Source of the DNA: Riemerella anatipestifer | GTDB taxonomy: Bacteria; Bacteroidota; Bacteroidia; Flavobacteriales; Weeksellaceae | Direction of reading: 5' to 3' | NCBI RefSeq assembly: GCF_009670965.2 | Contig: NZ_CP073239.1 | Location: forward strand, 620,001-684,000 | DNA length: 64,000 nucleotides | Shown here: in pieces, positions 35,727 to 44,636 of the stretch | Layout: every line of letters begins with the position of its first letter | Numbering within the stretch: position 1 is the first letter of the stretch | Position numbers and translations under genes: made by a program | Notes under the pieces: model-generated | Told to the model about the DNA's origin: nothing | Databases searched by the model: none | What the model saw: only the letters and a program-made list of their open reading frames with translations

Positions 35727-37157
35727 ATGAAAAAATATCTTTTGTTAGTACTTTTTACCATTCTAATGGTATCTTGTTCTAAAAATGAAGTTCAAATTTC
35801 AGGAACGCTTAAAAATGCTTCTCCTTTGGACAGGATAGAACTCATCAATGTATCTAGTGCCAGCTCGTTGCCTATTATGAATATAGGAGTAGATGCTAAA
35901 GGCAATTTTTCCGCAACGCCAAAAATAGAGGAAGACGGCATCTATCTAATAACCTACGCAAGACAGATGAATTTTATTTATCTTAAAAAAGGAGATAATA
36001 TCAAAATTACGGCTGACGCTACAGAATTTCCTAGAAAAATGAAAATCTTAGGAGATGGCGAAAAAAACAATGAATTCCTTACTCAAATGCAATCTTATAT
36101 AGAGGACTACATGAGCAAAATAGATATGCAACTTATGTCTAAGTCTGAAAAAGAGTTCATTGCAGCAGTTAAAAAAATACAAACAGATGTAGATAAAAAA
36201 ATAGAAGAGGTTAAGTCTAAAACAAAACCAGACTCCGAAGTGGTAGAATGGAAATCAAGCGAGATGAAAGTAACCCTTCTAATGATTACCGAACAATATG
36301 CGGCTATGCATGGTGCGGCTACTGGAAACCCTAATTTCAAGCCTTCGGCTGAATTTACAAAATATCAAGATAGTCTAAAAGGAGATGAGAAGAAATGGAT
36401 AAAAACCTTGCCTACTTATAGAAGCTACCTGCTCATTAAGAATCAAGAAGGTTTTACCAACTTTATGAATACGCTTCAAAACAAAGAAATCTCTACTACA
36501 GAAGCCTTTGTTAAATATCTAGAAGGTAAAAAAGATATTGACCAGTACACGAAAGACCACCTAATTGCTTTCGTTGCAACACAATACGATTTACAACCTC
36601 AACACCCAAGAATTAAGCAAGTAATGGAAGTGGTTAATAAATCTATTAAAGACAGCCAGATAAAGAAAGAGTTAGAAAAAGTTAAACTCGCTATACAAGG
36701 TATTGAAGTTGGGCAGAAAGCTCCTAGCGTTGATTTAGTTAATAATAAAGGAGAAAAAGTTAGTTTATCTAAATATGAGGGTAAACCAAGCGTTTTAGTA
36801 TTTTATGCTTCTTGGAATCCTTATGTATCCGAAAGTCTTACTCCTTCTGTAAAGCAACTTGCAACTCAATATGGAGGTAAGGTTAATTTGGTAATGATAA
36901 ATCTAGATGATACTGAAGACCAGTTCAAAAAAACCGAAGTGGCTATGTTTAAAGGATTAAAAGTGGAAAGCCTGTATGCTAAAAACGGTATGAATTCTGA
37001 AGCTGCTGATAAATTTGGTATTTATGGATTTAAATTACCGAGTGCTATGGTAATAGATAAAGATGGTAAAGTGGCTAGTCCTGCAGCTATAGGTAATATA
37101 GATATGCAGATAGTAGATGCTTTAAACAAACTATCTCAACCTACTGCAAAGAAGTAA
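35727..37157 (+). CDS. TlpA/ResA-like thioredoxin-fold lipoprotein lacking the active-site cysteines
   Basis: A 476-residue lipoprotein (signal ends LMVSC, Cys17) with a DUF4369-like N-terminal beta domain (IELINVSSASSLP), a helical middle and a C-terminal thioredoxin domain starting GQKAPSVDLVNNKGEKVSLS. Where TlpA-type proteins have WCxxC this one reads SWNPYVSES (about residues 362-370), so neither redox cysteine is present. The cis-proline region (GFKLPSAMVIDKDGK) is kept. The fold is thus probably used for binding rather than disulfide exchange. A strong terminator follows. Confidence 0.85.
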   Translation: MKKYLLLVLFTILMVSCSKNEVQISGTLKNASPLDRIELINVSSASSLPIMNIGVDAKGNFSATPKIEEDGIYLITYARQMNFIYLKKGDNIKITADATEFPRKMKILGDGEKNNEFLTQMQSYIEDYMSKIDMQLMSKSEKEFIAAVKKIQTDVDKKIEEVKSKTKPDSEVVEWKSSEMKVTLLMITEQYAAMHGAATGNPNFKPSAEFTKYQDSLKGDEKKWIKTLPTYRSYLLIKNQEGFTNFMNTLQNKEISTTEAFVKYLEGKKDIDQYTKDHLIAFVATQYDLQPQHPRIKQVMEVVNKSIKDSQIKKELEKVKLAIQGIEVGQKAPSVDLVNNKGEKVSLSKYEGKPSVLVFYASWNPYVSESLTPSVKQLATQYGGKVNLVMINLDDTEDQFKKTEVAMFKGLKVESLYAKNGMNSEAADKFGIYGFKLPSAMVIDKDGKVASPAAIGNIDMQIVDALNKLSQPTAKK

Positions 37158-37174
37158 AATAATTTTATTTAAAA

Positions 37175-37219
37175 ATAACAAAATCGGGCTATCTCTGTGA
37201 GATAGCCCGATTTTGTTAT
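37175..37219 (+). terminator. Very strong terminator after the TlpA-like gene
   Basis: Perfect 21-bp stem (37175-37195 with 37199-37219) and loop TGT; the core is CGGGCTATCTC / GAGATAGCCCG. Confidence 0.85.
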
Positions 37220-37289
37220 ATAAAGATATGACAAAAATCATTGGTCAAAAATTCATTGATTTTCAACAAATTAAATATAACAAACTTTA

Positions 37290-37314
37290 TTTATTTAGAA
37301 TTATCCTAAATAAA
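37290..37314. promoter_or_regulatory. Fur-box-like palindrome upstream of the FecA-like receptor
   Basis: TTTATTTAG, 7 nt, CTAAATAAA: a 25-bp palindrome ending 1 nt before the -33 element at 37316. It resembles AT-rich iron-regulator operators, and a siderophore-type receptor gene follows. The identity of the regulator is inference. Confidence 0.5.
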
Positions 37315-37315
37315 T

Positions 37316-37346
37316 TTTGTGTAATTACTCAGATATTATACCTTTG
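37316..37346 (+). promoter_or_regulatory. Promoter of the FecA-like receptor gene
   Basis: TTTG, exactly 19 nt, TACCTTTG: full Bacteroidota consensus, 32 nt before the ATG. Confidence 0.75.
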
Positions 37347-37378
37347 TCAAAACTTTTAACAATTCTAAATAAAGTGTA

Positions 37379-39568
37379 ATGAAAAAACAACTTTTACCTC
37401 TTATAATGTTAGTTTCAGTAGCTTCATTCGCTCAGGAAACTGATTCTATAAAATCTAGAAATATAGATGAGGTTGTTATTCAATCTCAAACTATTTTTAC
37501 CAATAAAGATAAGAACGAAAAAGCGAGTTCTTTTATCTATATTGGTACTAAAGAATTACAGAAATATAACTACTCTGATGCTAACCGTGTACTTATGGGT
37601 AAAACAGGGATACATGTAGTAGAAGAGGAAGGTTTTGGGTTGCGTCCTAACATTATTATTAGAGGAGCTTCTTCGCTTAGGAGTTCATCTATCAATTTAA
37701 TGGAAGACGGTGTTTTAGCTGCACCTGCTCCTTATGTAGCTCCTGCGGCTTACTACTTCCCTACCATGGGAAGAATGGCTGGTGTAGAAATTCTTAAAAG
37801 TAGTGGACAAATCATGTATGGTCCCAATACCATCGGAGGGAGTATGAACATGCTTTCTACTCAAGTACCTAATAAATTTTCAGAGTTTTTAAATGCTTCT
37901 TACGGTAATTTTAACACCTATAAAGTGCATACTCATGTAGGAGATAAAATTGGCAAATTCGGATACTTGGTAGAGTATTTTACCAATAATTCAGATGGTT
38001 TTAAAGAACTTCCAAATGGTAAAAACACGGGGTTCACACTTAATGATGGTATGATAAAGTTGTTGTATGACAATTCTAATGCGGCTATCCCTAATAAACT
38101 TCAGTTTAAGCTTCAGGCTTCTAAACAAAACTCTAACGAAACCTATATGGGAATTTCTAAAGAGGACTTCAATAAAAATGCTTACCAGCGTTACTTATCA
38201 TCAGAGTTAGATAATATAGAAATCAATCAGCGACAATATTTGCTATCTTATCAAATAGAACCTAGCAAAAAACTTCACTTAAATTTTGATGCTTATAGAA
38301 ATGAAGTTACAAGAAATTGGTACAAAGTGAATGATGTTAAAGCTGGAGGTAACAAAGTAGGGCTTTCTAATGCTTTAGAAATGGCTGATAACTCTAACGA
38401 AATGTTAGCTTTAAAAGGAGCTTATAATGCAGATAATACCATCTATATAAGACATAACGATAGAGACTATATTTCACAAGGGCTTCAGTTCAATGGGCAT
38501 TATCATTTAGGTAAAACGGGAATGGTTCGCTTTGGAGCGAGATACCACTATGATAGCCAAGACCGTTTTCAAGCAGATGATGAATATCTTTCCACATCAC
38601 AAGGTTTAGCACTAAAAAAACGAGGAAGTGCAGGCTCTCAAGACAATAGAATAGAAGATGCTAATGCTACAGCCTCTTATGTTCAATATCAGCAAGAGTT
38701 TGGAGCTCTTGTTGCCACTGCGGGAGTAAGATATGAAAACATCACTCTAAGACAAATAAACTATGGGCGTTCTGATGCAGATAGAACGGGTAAAGATTTA
38801 AAAACTACGACTAACAAAGTAGAGTCTTGGATACCAGGGCTATCCTTACTTTATAAAATAAGTGATGGTTTAAAAGTATTTAGTAGTGTTCACAAAGGAT
38901 TTTCGCCTCCAGGAATTCAACAAGGACAAAAGGAAGAAAGAAGCTGGAACTACGAACTAGGAACAAGGTTTAATAACAACTTTGTAGACGCTGAATTGAT
39001 AGGCTACATCAACGATTATTCTAACCTACTAGGTGCAGATACCAATGTTATGGGCGGCAACACAGGGCAAGGCGATTTATACAATGCAGGTGAAGTATTG
39101 ATAAGAGGTGTAGAAGCACAGTTAAGATATACTATCAGCGGAAAAGATAGTGAAATTAACTTCCCAGTTTCTGTCAATTATACTTACATAGATTCTTCCT
39201 TTAAGAAAGATTTCCAATCTCAAGTATTTGGAACAATTAAAGAAGGTGATGCTCTACCATTTATTCCTAAAGAACAACTAAGTATAGAAGCGGGAGCTAA
39301 CATCAAAAACTTTAGACTTTCTGCTATCTGGAGATACAGAGGTGATTTTAGCAATAAGGTTTGGCAAGGGGCTATACCAGAAGCTAACCTAGTTCCATCT
39401 ATGAACATACTAGATGCCTCTATTTCTTACAAGGTAAACAGAAATGCAACTGTTTATGCTAACGCTCAAAATTTACTTAACCAAACTTATTTATCTTCTC
39501 TTAACCCTTCAGGATATAGACCAGGTATGCCAAGGTTTGTAAATGTGGGTGTAAGAATCAGTCTATAA
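37379..39568 (+). CDS. FecA-like TonB-dependent outer membrane receptor
   Basis: 729 residues with a signal peptide (LPLIMLVSVASFAQ), a TonB-box-like IDEVVIQSQ, a plug (RPNIIIRGASSLRSSSINLM, GPNTIGGSMNML) and a 22-strand-type barrel ending NVGVRISL. The plug wording (IIIRG, PYVAPAAYYFP) resembles Fe(III)-dicitrate/siderophore receptors. There is no N-terminal signalling domain, so it does not feed an anti-sigma cascade. A full-consensus promoter with an adjacent palindrome suggests iron-responsive control. The exact ligand is unknown. Confidence 0.88.
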   Translation: MKKQLLPLIMLVSVASFAQETDSIKSRNIDEVVIQSQTIFTNKDKNEKASSFIYIGTKELQKYNYSDANRVLMGKTGIHVVEEEGFGLRPNIIIRGASSLRSSSINLMEDGVLAAPAPYVAPAAYYFPTMGRMAGVEILKSSGQIMYGPNTIGGSMNMLSTQVPNKFSEFLNASYGNFNTYKVHTHVGDKIGKFGYLVEYFTNNSDGFKELPNGKNTGFTLNDGMIKLLYDNSNAAIPNKLQFKLQASKQNSNETYMGISKEDFNKNAYQRYLSSELDNIEINQRQYLLSYQIEPSKKLHLNFDAYRNEVTRNWYKVNDVKAGGNKVGLSNALEMADNSNEMLALKGAYNADNTIYIRHNDRDYISQGLQFNGHYHLGKTGMVRFGARYHYDSQDRFQADDEYLSTSQGLALKKRGSAGSQDNRIEDANATASYVQYQQEFGALVATAGVRYENITLRQINYGRSDADRTGKDLKTTTNKVESWIPGLSLLYKISDGLKVFSSVHKGFSPPGIQQGQKEERSWNYELGTRFNNNFVDAELIGYINDYSNLLGADTNVMGGNTGQGDLYNAGEVLIRGVEAQLRYTISGKDSEINFPVSVNYTYIDSSFKKDFQSQVFGTIKEGDALPFIPKEQLSIEAGANIKNFRLSAIWRYRGDFSNKVWQGAIPEANLVPSMNILDASISYKVNRNATVYANAQNLLNQTYLSSLNPSGYRPGMPRFVNVGVRISL

Positions 39569-39599
39569 TAAAACGAGCCAATCTAATATAGTTTTTCAT

Positions 39600-39640
39600 T
39601 AAAAAGGAAGATAACTACATTGAGTTACCTTCCTTTTTTG
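39600..39640. terminator. Bidirectional terminator between the receptor and lysozyme genes
   Basis: AAAAGGAAG-TAACT pairs with AGTTA-CTTCCTTTT with one internal mismatch, flanked by A- and T-runs. Confidence 0.7.
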
Positions 39641-39647
39641 ATTGAAG

Positions 39648-40511
39648 CTAATCTAATTTCATTTTATCAAACTCCCAAGAATTTCCATTGAAAACATTGA
39701 GATCTACTTTTACATTGATACCTTTTACAATACCTTTTTCTGTAAACTGCCAAAACAACCAATTATCCTCTTCCGAAGGTACTAAGACATGATTGTAATT
39801 AGCTAGCCATAAGGGATAACCTTCAAAATCACCCCGTAAATAATCTTTATAAAAATGATAATAGGTGTAGATAATAGGTTTAGCTCCGTAGGCTTCTTCT
39901 ACTATTTTAAGCCAAGTCTTTACGTCTTCTTTATACTGTTTTACAGATTTTCTTCTAGGTATTTTTTCTATATCTAGTACAGGGCGAAGATCTCCTTTTT
40001 CTAGCTTCACTTGGGCTAAAAAATGATTAGCTTGTAAAACAGGATCTTCATCTGGACGATAAAAATGATAAGCTCCTCTTGTATAGTTGTATTTTTTTGC
40101 TTGAGTCCAAAAATATTCAAAATGTTTGTCTTTAGAACTATTGCCCATCGTAGCTCTTAATACGATAAAATCAATATTTATAGCATCATTTGCAATACTT
40201 AGGCTATCCCACTCTATATCTTCTTTTCTTTGATAATGAGATATATCTATACCAAATACCTTATCCTGATACTCAGCAATGATGGTATTTATTCGTTTAG
40301 TCTCTGTAATGGAATTCTCTAGTTTTTTATGCTGATGTTTTTTAAAATACATAGCATAATAGAAAAAGACTTTATTTTTAACATAAATACCTGTACCAAT
40401 AAGGGCTACAGACATTACAATTAGTAATATCCATCTATAATTTTTTTTTCTGTTTCTCTTACTTATGTTATTTTTTTTTCTAACTTTGGAGTTATATCTT
40501 CGTTTTGGCAT
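39648..40511 (-). CDS. Membrane-anchored GH25 lysozyme
   Basis: Glycoside hydrolase family 25 muramidase cutting the N-acetylmuramic acid to N-acetylglucosamine bond in peptidoglycan. The 287 residues start with a highly basic stretch and one membrane span (WILLIVMSVALIGTGIYV); the catalytic domain begins VFGIDISHYQ (Asp near residue 88) and includes RGAYHFYRPDEDP and RPVLDIEKIP with the acid residues, then WLANYNH and WQFTEKG. All key residues are visible. It is divergent from the BON lipoprotein gene, with promoters facing away. Cell wall remodelling or defence against Gram-positives are both possible. Confidence 0.9.
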   Translation of the reverse strand: MPKRRYNSKVRKKNNISKRNRKKNYRWILLIVMSVALIGTGIYVKNKVFFYYAMYFKKHQHKKLENSITETKRINTIIAEYQDKVFGIDISHYQRKEDIEWDSLSIANDAINIDFIVLRATMGNSSKDKHFEYFWTQAKKYNYTRGAYHFYRPDEDPVLQANHFLAQVKLEKGDLRPVLDIEKIPRRKSVKQYKEDVKTWLKIVEEAYGAKPIIYTYYHFYKDYLRGDFEGYPLWLANYNHVLVPSEEDNWLFWQFTEKGIVKGINVKVDLNVFNGNSWEFDKMKLD

Positions 40512-40519
40512 AACACTTG

Positions 40520-40527
40520 CAAAACTA
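40520..40527 (-). promoter_or_regulatory. -7 box of the GH25 lysozyme gene
   Basis: Minus-strand TAGTTTTG ends 8 nt before the ATG, so the leader would be very short. A second candidate, TAAGTTTG, is at 40550-40557. Confidence 0.45.
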
Positions 40528-40531
40528 AGTA

Positions 40532-40539
40532 TAAATTTG
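40532..40539 (+). promoter_or_regulatory. -7 box of the BON lipoprotein gene
   Basis: TAAATTTG, 36 nt before the ATG at 40576, only 4 nt from the opposing lysozyme box. Confidence 0.45.
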
Positions 40540-40575
40540 TTATAATTTGCAAACTTAAAAAATCATTAAAAATTT

Positions 40576-41055
40576 ATGAAAAAAATTTTTCAAACAGTAG
40601 CATTAGCTATTTTAGTATCTTTTACGGCAGTTTCGTGTAAGAAAAAACCTAACGACGCAGAACTTTCTACCAAAGCTACAGAAGTAGTTAAAGCAAACCC
40701 TCAAGCTTCAGTTGAGGTAAAAGATGGGCAAGCTCATTTAAGTGGTGTATTTGCTAGTCAAGCAGAAAAAGACCAAATGATAGCGTCTTTAAAAGCAATA
40801 CCTGGTATTAAAGATGTTCACGACATGACTACCATAGCAACGCCAGAGCCTGCAGTAGCAGTAAATCAAGTAGATGCAGTAGTTTTACAAAAAGTAAAAG
40901 ATGCTACTAAAGATTTCCCTAGCGTGAAAGTAGAAGATGTAAATGGAGAACTTACACTAACAGGAAATGTATCTTCTTCAGATGCTAGAAAGATAAAAGA
41001 GTCTGTAGATGCTCTTAAAATAGGAAAATACAATAACCAACTTATCGTAAAATAA
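40576..41055 (+). CDS. Lipoprotein with two BON domains
   Basis: 159 residues; lipoprotein signal ends AVSC (Cys21). Two tandem BON-type repeats are visible, ASVEVKDGQAHLSGVFASQ and SVKVEDVNGELTLTGNVSSS, each with the conserved glycine after a short beta pair. BON domains are thought to bind phospholipid or help hold the envelope together, and BON lipoproteins such as OsmY or DolP respond to envelope stress. It is followed after 10 nt by a second BON-like gene and probably shares its message. Confidence 0.85.
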   Translation: MKKIFQTVALAILVSFTAVSCKKKPNDAELSTKATEVVKANPQASVEVKDGQAHLSGVFASQAEKDQMIASLKAIPGIKDVHDMTTIATPEPAVAVNQVDAVVLQKVKDATKDFPSVKVEDVNGELTLTGNVSSSDARKIKESVDALKIGKYNNQLIVK

Positions 41056-41065
41056 TTAAAATACC

Positions 41066-41482
41066 ATGTCATTAACTGATAAATATTCAAGTGTAGTAGC
41101 TGCTGCACAAAACGCAGGAGTACAAGACTTATCTGTAAAAGAGCAAGACGGAATTCTATACATTAGTGGTAGTACACAATCTACAGCAACTAAAGATTTA
41201 GTATGGAATGCCCTTGGTGCTATTGACCCAAGTTTCACAGCATCAGACATCAATATTGATGTTCAAGTAAAAGGTTTAGAAGTAGGGGCTAGCCTTACTG
41301 TAATCACAGAAAGCTCTAACCTTAACCTTCGCAAAGAACCTTCTACAGAAGCTGAAGTTGTAGGTAAAGCAGCAAAAGGAGAAGCCGTAACTTTAGTAGA
41401 GATGACTTCCAACGATTGGTGGAAAGTAAAAACTAAAGATGGTGAAGAAGGTTATGCTTACACAAGATACCTTAAAGCATAA
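41066..41482 (+). CDS. BON-like plus bacterial SH3 domain protein without a signal peptide
   Basis: 138 residues. The N-terminal half (DLSVKEQDGILYISGSTQS) is one BON-like unit and the C-terminal half (SSNLNLRKEPSTEAEVVGK to YAYTRYLKA) an SH3b domain. SH3b domains usually bind peptidoglycan, yet no signal peptide or anchor is present, so the protein is either cytosolic or exported by another route. The ATG at 41066 is 10 nt after the BON lipoprotein stop and no earlier start exists in that gap. The layout recalls the E. coli BON-LysM protein YgaU (Kbp), also cytosolic and potassium binding; the analogy is inference. Confidence 0.82.
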   Translation: MSLTDKYSSVVAAAQNAGVQDLSVKEQDGILYISGSTQSTATKDLVWNALGAIDPSFTASDINIDVQVKGLEVGASLTVITESSNLNLRKEPSTEAEVVGKAAKGEAVTLVEMTSNDWWKVKTKDGEEGYAYTRYLKA

Positions 41483-41505
41483 ATTTCCTATTTATATAAA
41501 AAAAG

Positions 41506-41538
41506 AAAGCAGTCCAAATTTTTGGACTGCTTTTTTTA
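41506..41538. terminator. Bidirectional terminator after the BON genes
   Basis: AAAGCAGTCCAAA / TTTGGACTGCTTT with a 2-nt loop, A-run before and seven T after. Confidence 0.85.
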
Positions 41539-41558
41539 TTTACCATCATCATGATTGA

Positions 41559-42116
41559 CTATTTCCAAGTCCAAAAACTCCATTCTGTACCATTATATAC
41601 ACAAAGTTGCTCTTTACCTGGTGTATCATCAAAAGCCATCATACCAGGAGCCGGATTTGTGATACTCTTCTGTACATCTCTAAACTTTGGTAACACCAAT
41701 GCTTTAGTAGTACTTTCTAAAACCAACACTCCTTTAGCTGTACTAGAAGCCGCTCCCATAACAACCTGAGCTCCTGAATTCTCTACCCTACCCGTATTGG
41801 TATTAACAGGTATTGTGTTGGTATTATCTGCTAAATAACTCAAGTTTTGCCAGCTATTGTTAACCTTAACTTTTACAGCTTTGTCACTCCTATCTAAAAC
41901 AAAAGTTCCATTTGGCGAAAACGTATTATCTGTTAAATTAGCTTCCGATACAGCATTAACCCACGGTAATATAATTCCTTTCTTTTCTGAATTATTAAAC
42001 TCTAACAATACTGATGCTGCAGTAGAGCCTGTATTTAAATTTCCTGTGCCTATATTAACCTGTGCTTTCAAGCAAAAGCTTGAAACAACGGCTATTGTAT
42101 ATATTATCTTTTTCAT
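41559..42116 (-). CDS. Small secreted surface protein with a tail-fibre-like C-terminal motif
   Basis: 185 residues with a signal peptide (KKIIYTIAVVSSFCLKAQ) followed by VNIGTGNLNTGS, a start seen in many secreted flavobacterial proteins. The C-terminus has LVLPKFRDVQKSITNPAPGMMAFDDTPG-type sequence (written here in two parts: LVLPKFRDVQKS and ITNPAPGMMAFDD) and ends in YNGTEWSFWTWK, a motif shared with the upstream 797-residue protein. The two lie 11 nt apart on the same strand and probably form a surface protein pair. Exact function unknown. Confidence 0.7.
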   Translation of the reverse strand: MKKIIYTIAVVSSFCLKAQVNIGTGNLNTGSTAASVLLEFNNSEKKGIILPWVNAVSEANLTDNTFSPNGTFVLDRSDKAVKVKVNNSWQNLSYLADNTNTIPVNTNTGRVENSGAQVVMGAASSTAKGVLVLESTTKALVLPKFRDVQKSITNPAPGMMAFDDTPGKEQLCVYNGTEWSFWTWK

Positions 42117-42127
42117 ATTGTGTTTCT

Positions 42128-44521
42128 CTATTTATTAAAGACTTCTCCTTGAGGGCATCCTTGCTTGTTCATACACTTCCATGCTCTGATAACACTAGGT
42201 GATGATTGTGTTTCCACATAAGCTTTTAGGCAGTTTTCGGTTGTATCGTACACCATCATACCTATAACAGGATTTACTATTGCTTGTATTTCAGTTGTAC
42301 TCATTCTTGTAATTGTAAAGCCTTTGGTACTTGCTTCTAGTGCAATATGCCCTCCTTTTCTAGACATAGGCCAATTATCCGCATCTATATTACCTGATCT
42401 TCCTAAAGCAGTTATACCTACTTTAGTATCTAATGGATTTAATACTATTGTAGTATTCTTTAAAGTACAAAAGCATCTATCATTATTTGATACATCATAA
42501 GGCGCATTATTATTAACATCTTGCCCTACCGAAAGAGCATCTACATGAGCTACACCCTGTGTTCCGGAAGTATTATTGGTAGCTGTATTTACTATTTCAG
42601 GCACACCAAAAGCTGAGCTTAGTTTTGATACAATATCTGTCCCCGTAGTAGATACATTTCCTTTCGCGTTGGCTATGATAGACCATTTTCTAGCAAAAAA
42701 AGGTGTTGTCATATCTGCTGCTGCTAGATGAGTCATATTCACATTATCTGAGCCCTCTACTGCATCTGGACAACTATCACCATCTGAATCTAAATCTAAA
42801 TAATTTGGTAAACCATCACCATCTATATCACAATAAGGTCTAATTGCAAAAGCAACTCCTTGTCCTCCAATCGCATTATTCATCCATTCTAATGTAACAT
42901 TTAGCATCGTTGCTTCTGTAGTAAATAATGCATTACCATTAGCTGAGCCTGAATTGTTCTGCTTTTGTGTATCTGTATACACCAATGTGTTTGTACCCGC
43001 ACCTGTTATTGTATAAGTAAGCCCATTGTCTTCTAAAAAAGTAAATGGTGTACCGTTTGTTACAAAAGTAATTTTTTCATTTCCCAAATAGGTAGCCTCT
43101 ATATCCATGGGAATGATTTGAAATTTCAGCCTAGGATCTGAACTGGTAAATGTTATATTAAAAGATGCCTTTCTATTAACAGGATTTGCTCCATCTCCTT
43201 TAGAATATAACCCTTCTTGAAAATTACTACCATCTAAATTATACAAATCTTTTATACCTGAACCTGCCCATGTACTTATATCGTTACCAACAAAAGAAGC
43301 ATTTCCTGTAAATCCTGAAATAGTTGCAGTATAAGTTACACCATTTAAAGTAGTAGATCTGCTTATAGTACCTGTAGTACTATCTAATGTAGCACCAGAC
43401 CAATTAAAAAAGACTAATTGCCCTTTATATAAACCTTTCCCAGTAGCACTACTAGTAGGGTTATTGGGTAAATTACAAAAAGTTTTTTCAAGAGAATCAG
43501 GAATACCATCATTATCAGCATCTAAATCTATAACATCAGCAACACCATCACCATCTGTATCTACCCCTGGAACTGTAAAAGATTGGCTAGAACTAGAGTT
43601 ACATACACCCTTACTAGCAACCACAGTATAAGTTGTTTCGTAAGAAATATTTGAAATAACTCCTCCCGCTCCTACTGTAGGACCACTTGGAGAAAAAGTA
43701 TAGCTATAACTAGAATCGTAATTAGATATTGTTGCACTACCGTTATTATAATAAGTAGCAGGCGTTACTGAAACCACAGGTGTAGGAGGAACCACACAAG
43801 ATACTTTAATTGCTACATATATCACTGCAGTTCTATTAGCTGGAGCATCATTAGGTGGTGTATAATTAATTGTTAATGTCTTAGTAGGAGCAGACGATTT
43901 TTTCCAGCTAATCCACTCTGTACCTTTACCATCTGAGCCACGATAAGTACCTGAAGAATAAGAGGAAGTTGTAATTGTGGCTCCTGCATATCCTCCTGCA
44001 ACATTTCCTCCATTAGAAACTCCAAAAGCCACACTGCTAAAAGTAGCTCCACCATCCATAGATAAAGAAAAATCATCGTCCCACAACACTCCCGTTACAG
44101 TAGATTTATCAGCATCTGTAATTACCAATTCGTCTATCATAACTGCATTTGCGAAATTGAAGGTCACAGAGTTTAAATCATTATTGTAAGCAGAGCTTTC
44201 TATTTTAAGAACCTGAGTAGCAATATTAGCCCCATTGAAGTTATTTACTAACCCTCCCGAAGGTTGTATTAACCCTGAGTTGGCAGAAAAAATATTAGAT
44301 CTACCATAGACAGCACCTTTCGTAACGCCTACATTTACTGCTCCTGTTATAGGGTTATTGGAAGCACTAGCCGTTGCAGTAGGGGTCCCTTCTGTACCTG
44401 CAGGTGGTAGCGTTGTAGAACCACTCCCCAAAATATCCCATGTAATCCAACTTTGTGCATTAACAGCTCCAAAAAATAATACTAAGAATAGTTTTAGAGT
44501 TAAATGTAAAGACTTTTTCAT
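42128..44521 (-). CDS. Large secreted adhesin-like protein with calcium-binding TSP3-type repeats
   Basis: 797 residues with a signal peptide (LHLTLKLFLVLFFGAVNAQ). The first third is beta rich with threonine/serine/glycine bias. Two aspartate-rich segments, DTDGDGVADVIDLDADNDG and DIDGDGLPNYLDLDSDGDS, are thrombospondin type 3 repeats that bind calcium. The C-terminus has ITRMSTTEIQAIVNPVIGMM, like the small secreted protein downstream, and ends with cysteines (CMNKQGCPQ). There is no evident type 9 secretion C-terminal domain. Likely cell-surface or matrix protein. Confidence 0.75.
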   Translation of the reverse strand: MKKSLHLTLKLFLVLFFGAVNAQSWITWDILGSGSTTLPPAGTEGTPTATASASNNPITGAVNVGVTKGAVYGRSNIFSANSGLIQPSGGLVNNFNGANIATQVLKIESSAYNNDLNSVTFNFANAVMIDELVITDADKSTVTGVLWDDDFSLSMDGGATFSSVAFGVSNGGNVAGGYAGATITTSSYSSGTYRGSDGKGTEWISWKKSSAPTKTLTINYTPPNDAPANRTAVIYVAIKVSCVVPPTPVVSVTPATYYNNGSATISNYDSSYSYTFSPSGPTVGAGGVISNISYETTYTVVASKGVCNSSSSQSFTVPGVDTDGDGVADVIDLDADNDGIPDSLEKTFCNLPNNPTSSATGKGLYKGQLVFFNWSGATLDSTTGTISRSTTLNGVTYTATISGFTGNASFVGNDISTWAGSGIKDLYNLDGSNFQEGLYSKGDGANPVNRKASFNITFTSSDPRLKFQIIPMDIEATYLGNEKITFVTNGTPFTFLEDNGLTYTITGAGTNTLVYTDTQKQNNSGSANGNALFTTEATMLNVTLEWMNNAIGGQGVAFAIRPYCDIDGDGLPNYLDLDSDGDSCPDAVEGSDNVNMTHLAAADMTTPFFARKWSIIANAKGNVSTTGTDIVSKLSSAFGVPEIVNTATNNTSGTQGVAHVDALSVGQDVNNNAPYDVSNNDRCFCTLKNTTIVLNPLDTKVGITALGRSGNIDADNWPMSRKGGHIALEASTKGFTITRMSTTEIQAIVNPVIGMMVYDTTENCLKAYVETQSSPSVIRAWKCMNKQGCPQGEVFNK

Positions 44522-44603
44522 TTATATATAATTTATTGAACCCCAAGTACAATCAAAAACCTTGCCATAAAATAAAGACTATTTTTAAATCTTCAAAAAA
44601 GCC

Positions 44604-44611
44604 TATATTTG
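44604..44611 (+). promoter_or_regulatory. -7 box of the dicarboxylate symporter gene
   Basis: TATATTTG, 25 nt before the ATG at 44637. Confidence 0.6.
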
Positions 44612-44636
44612 CATTTTAACCTAAAAAATACCATAC

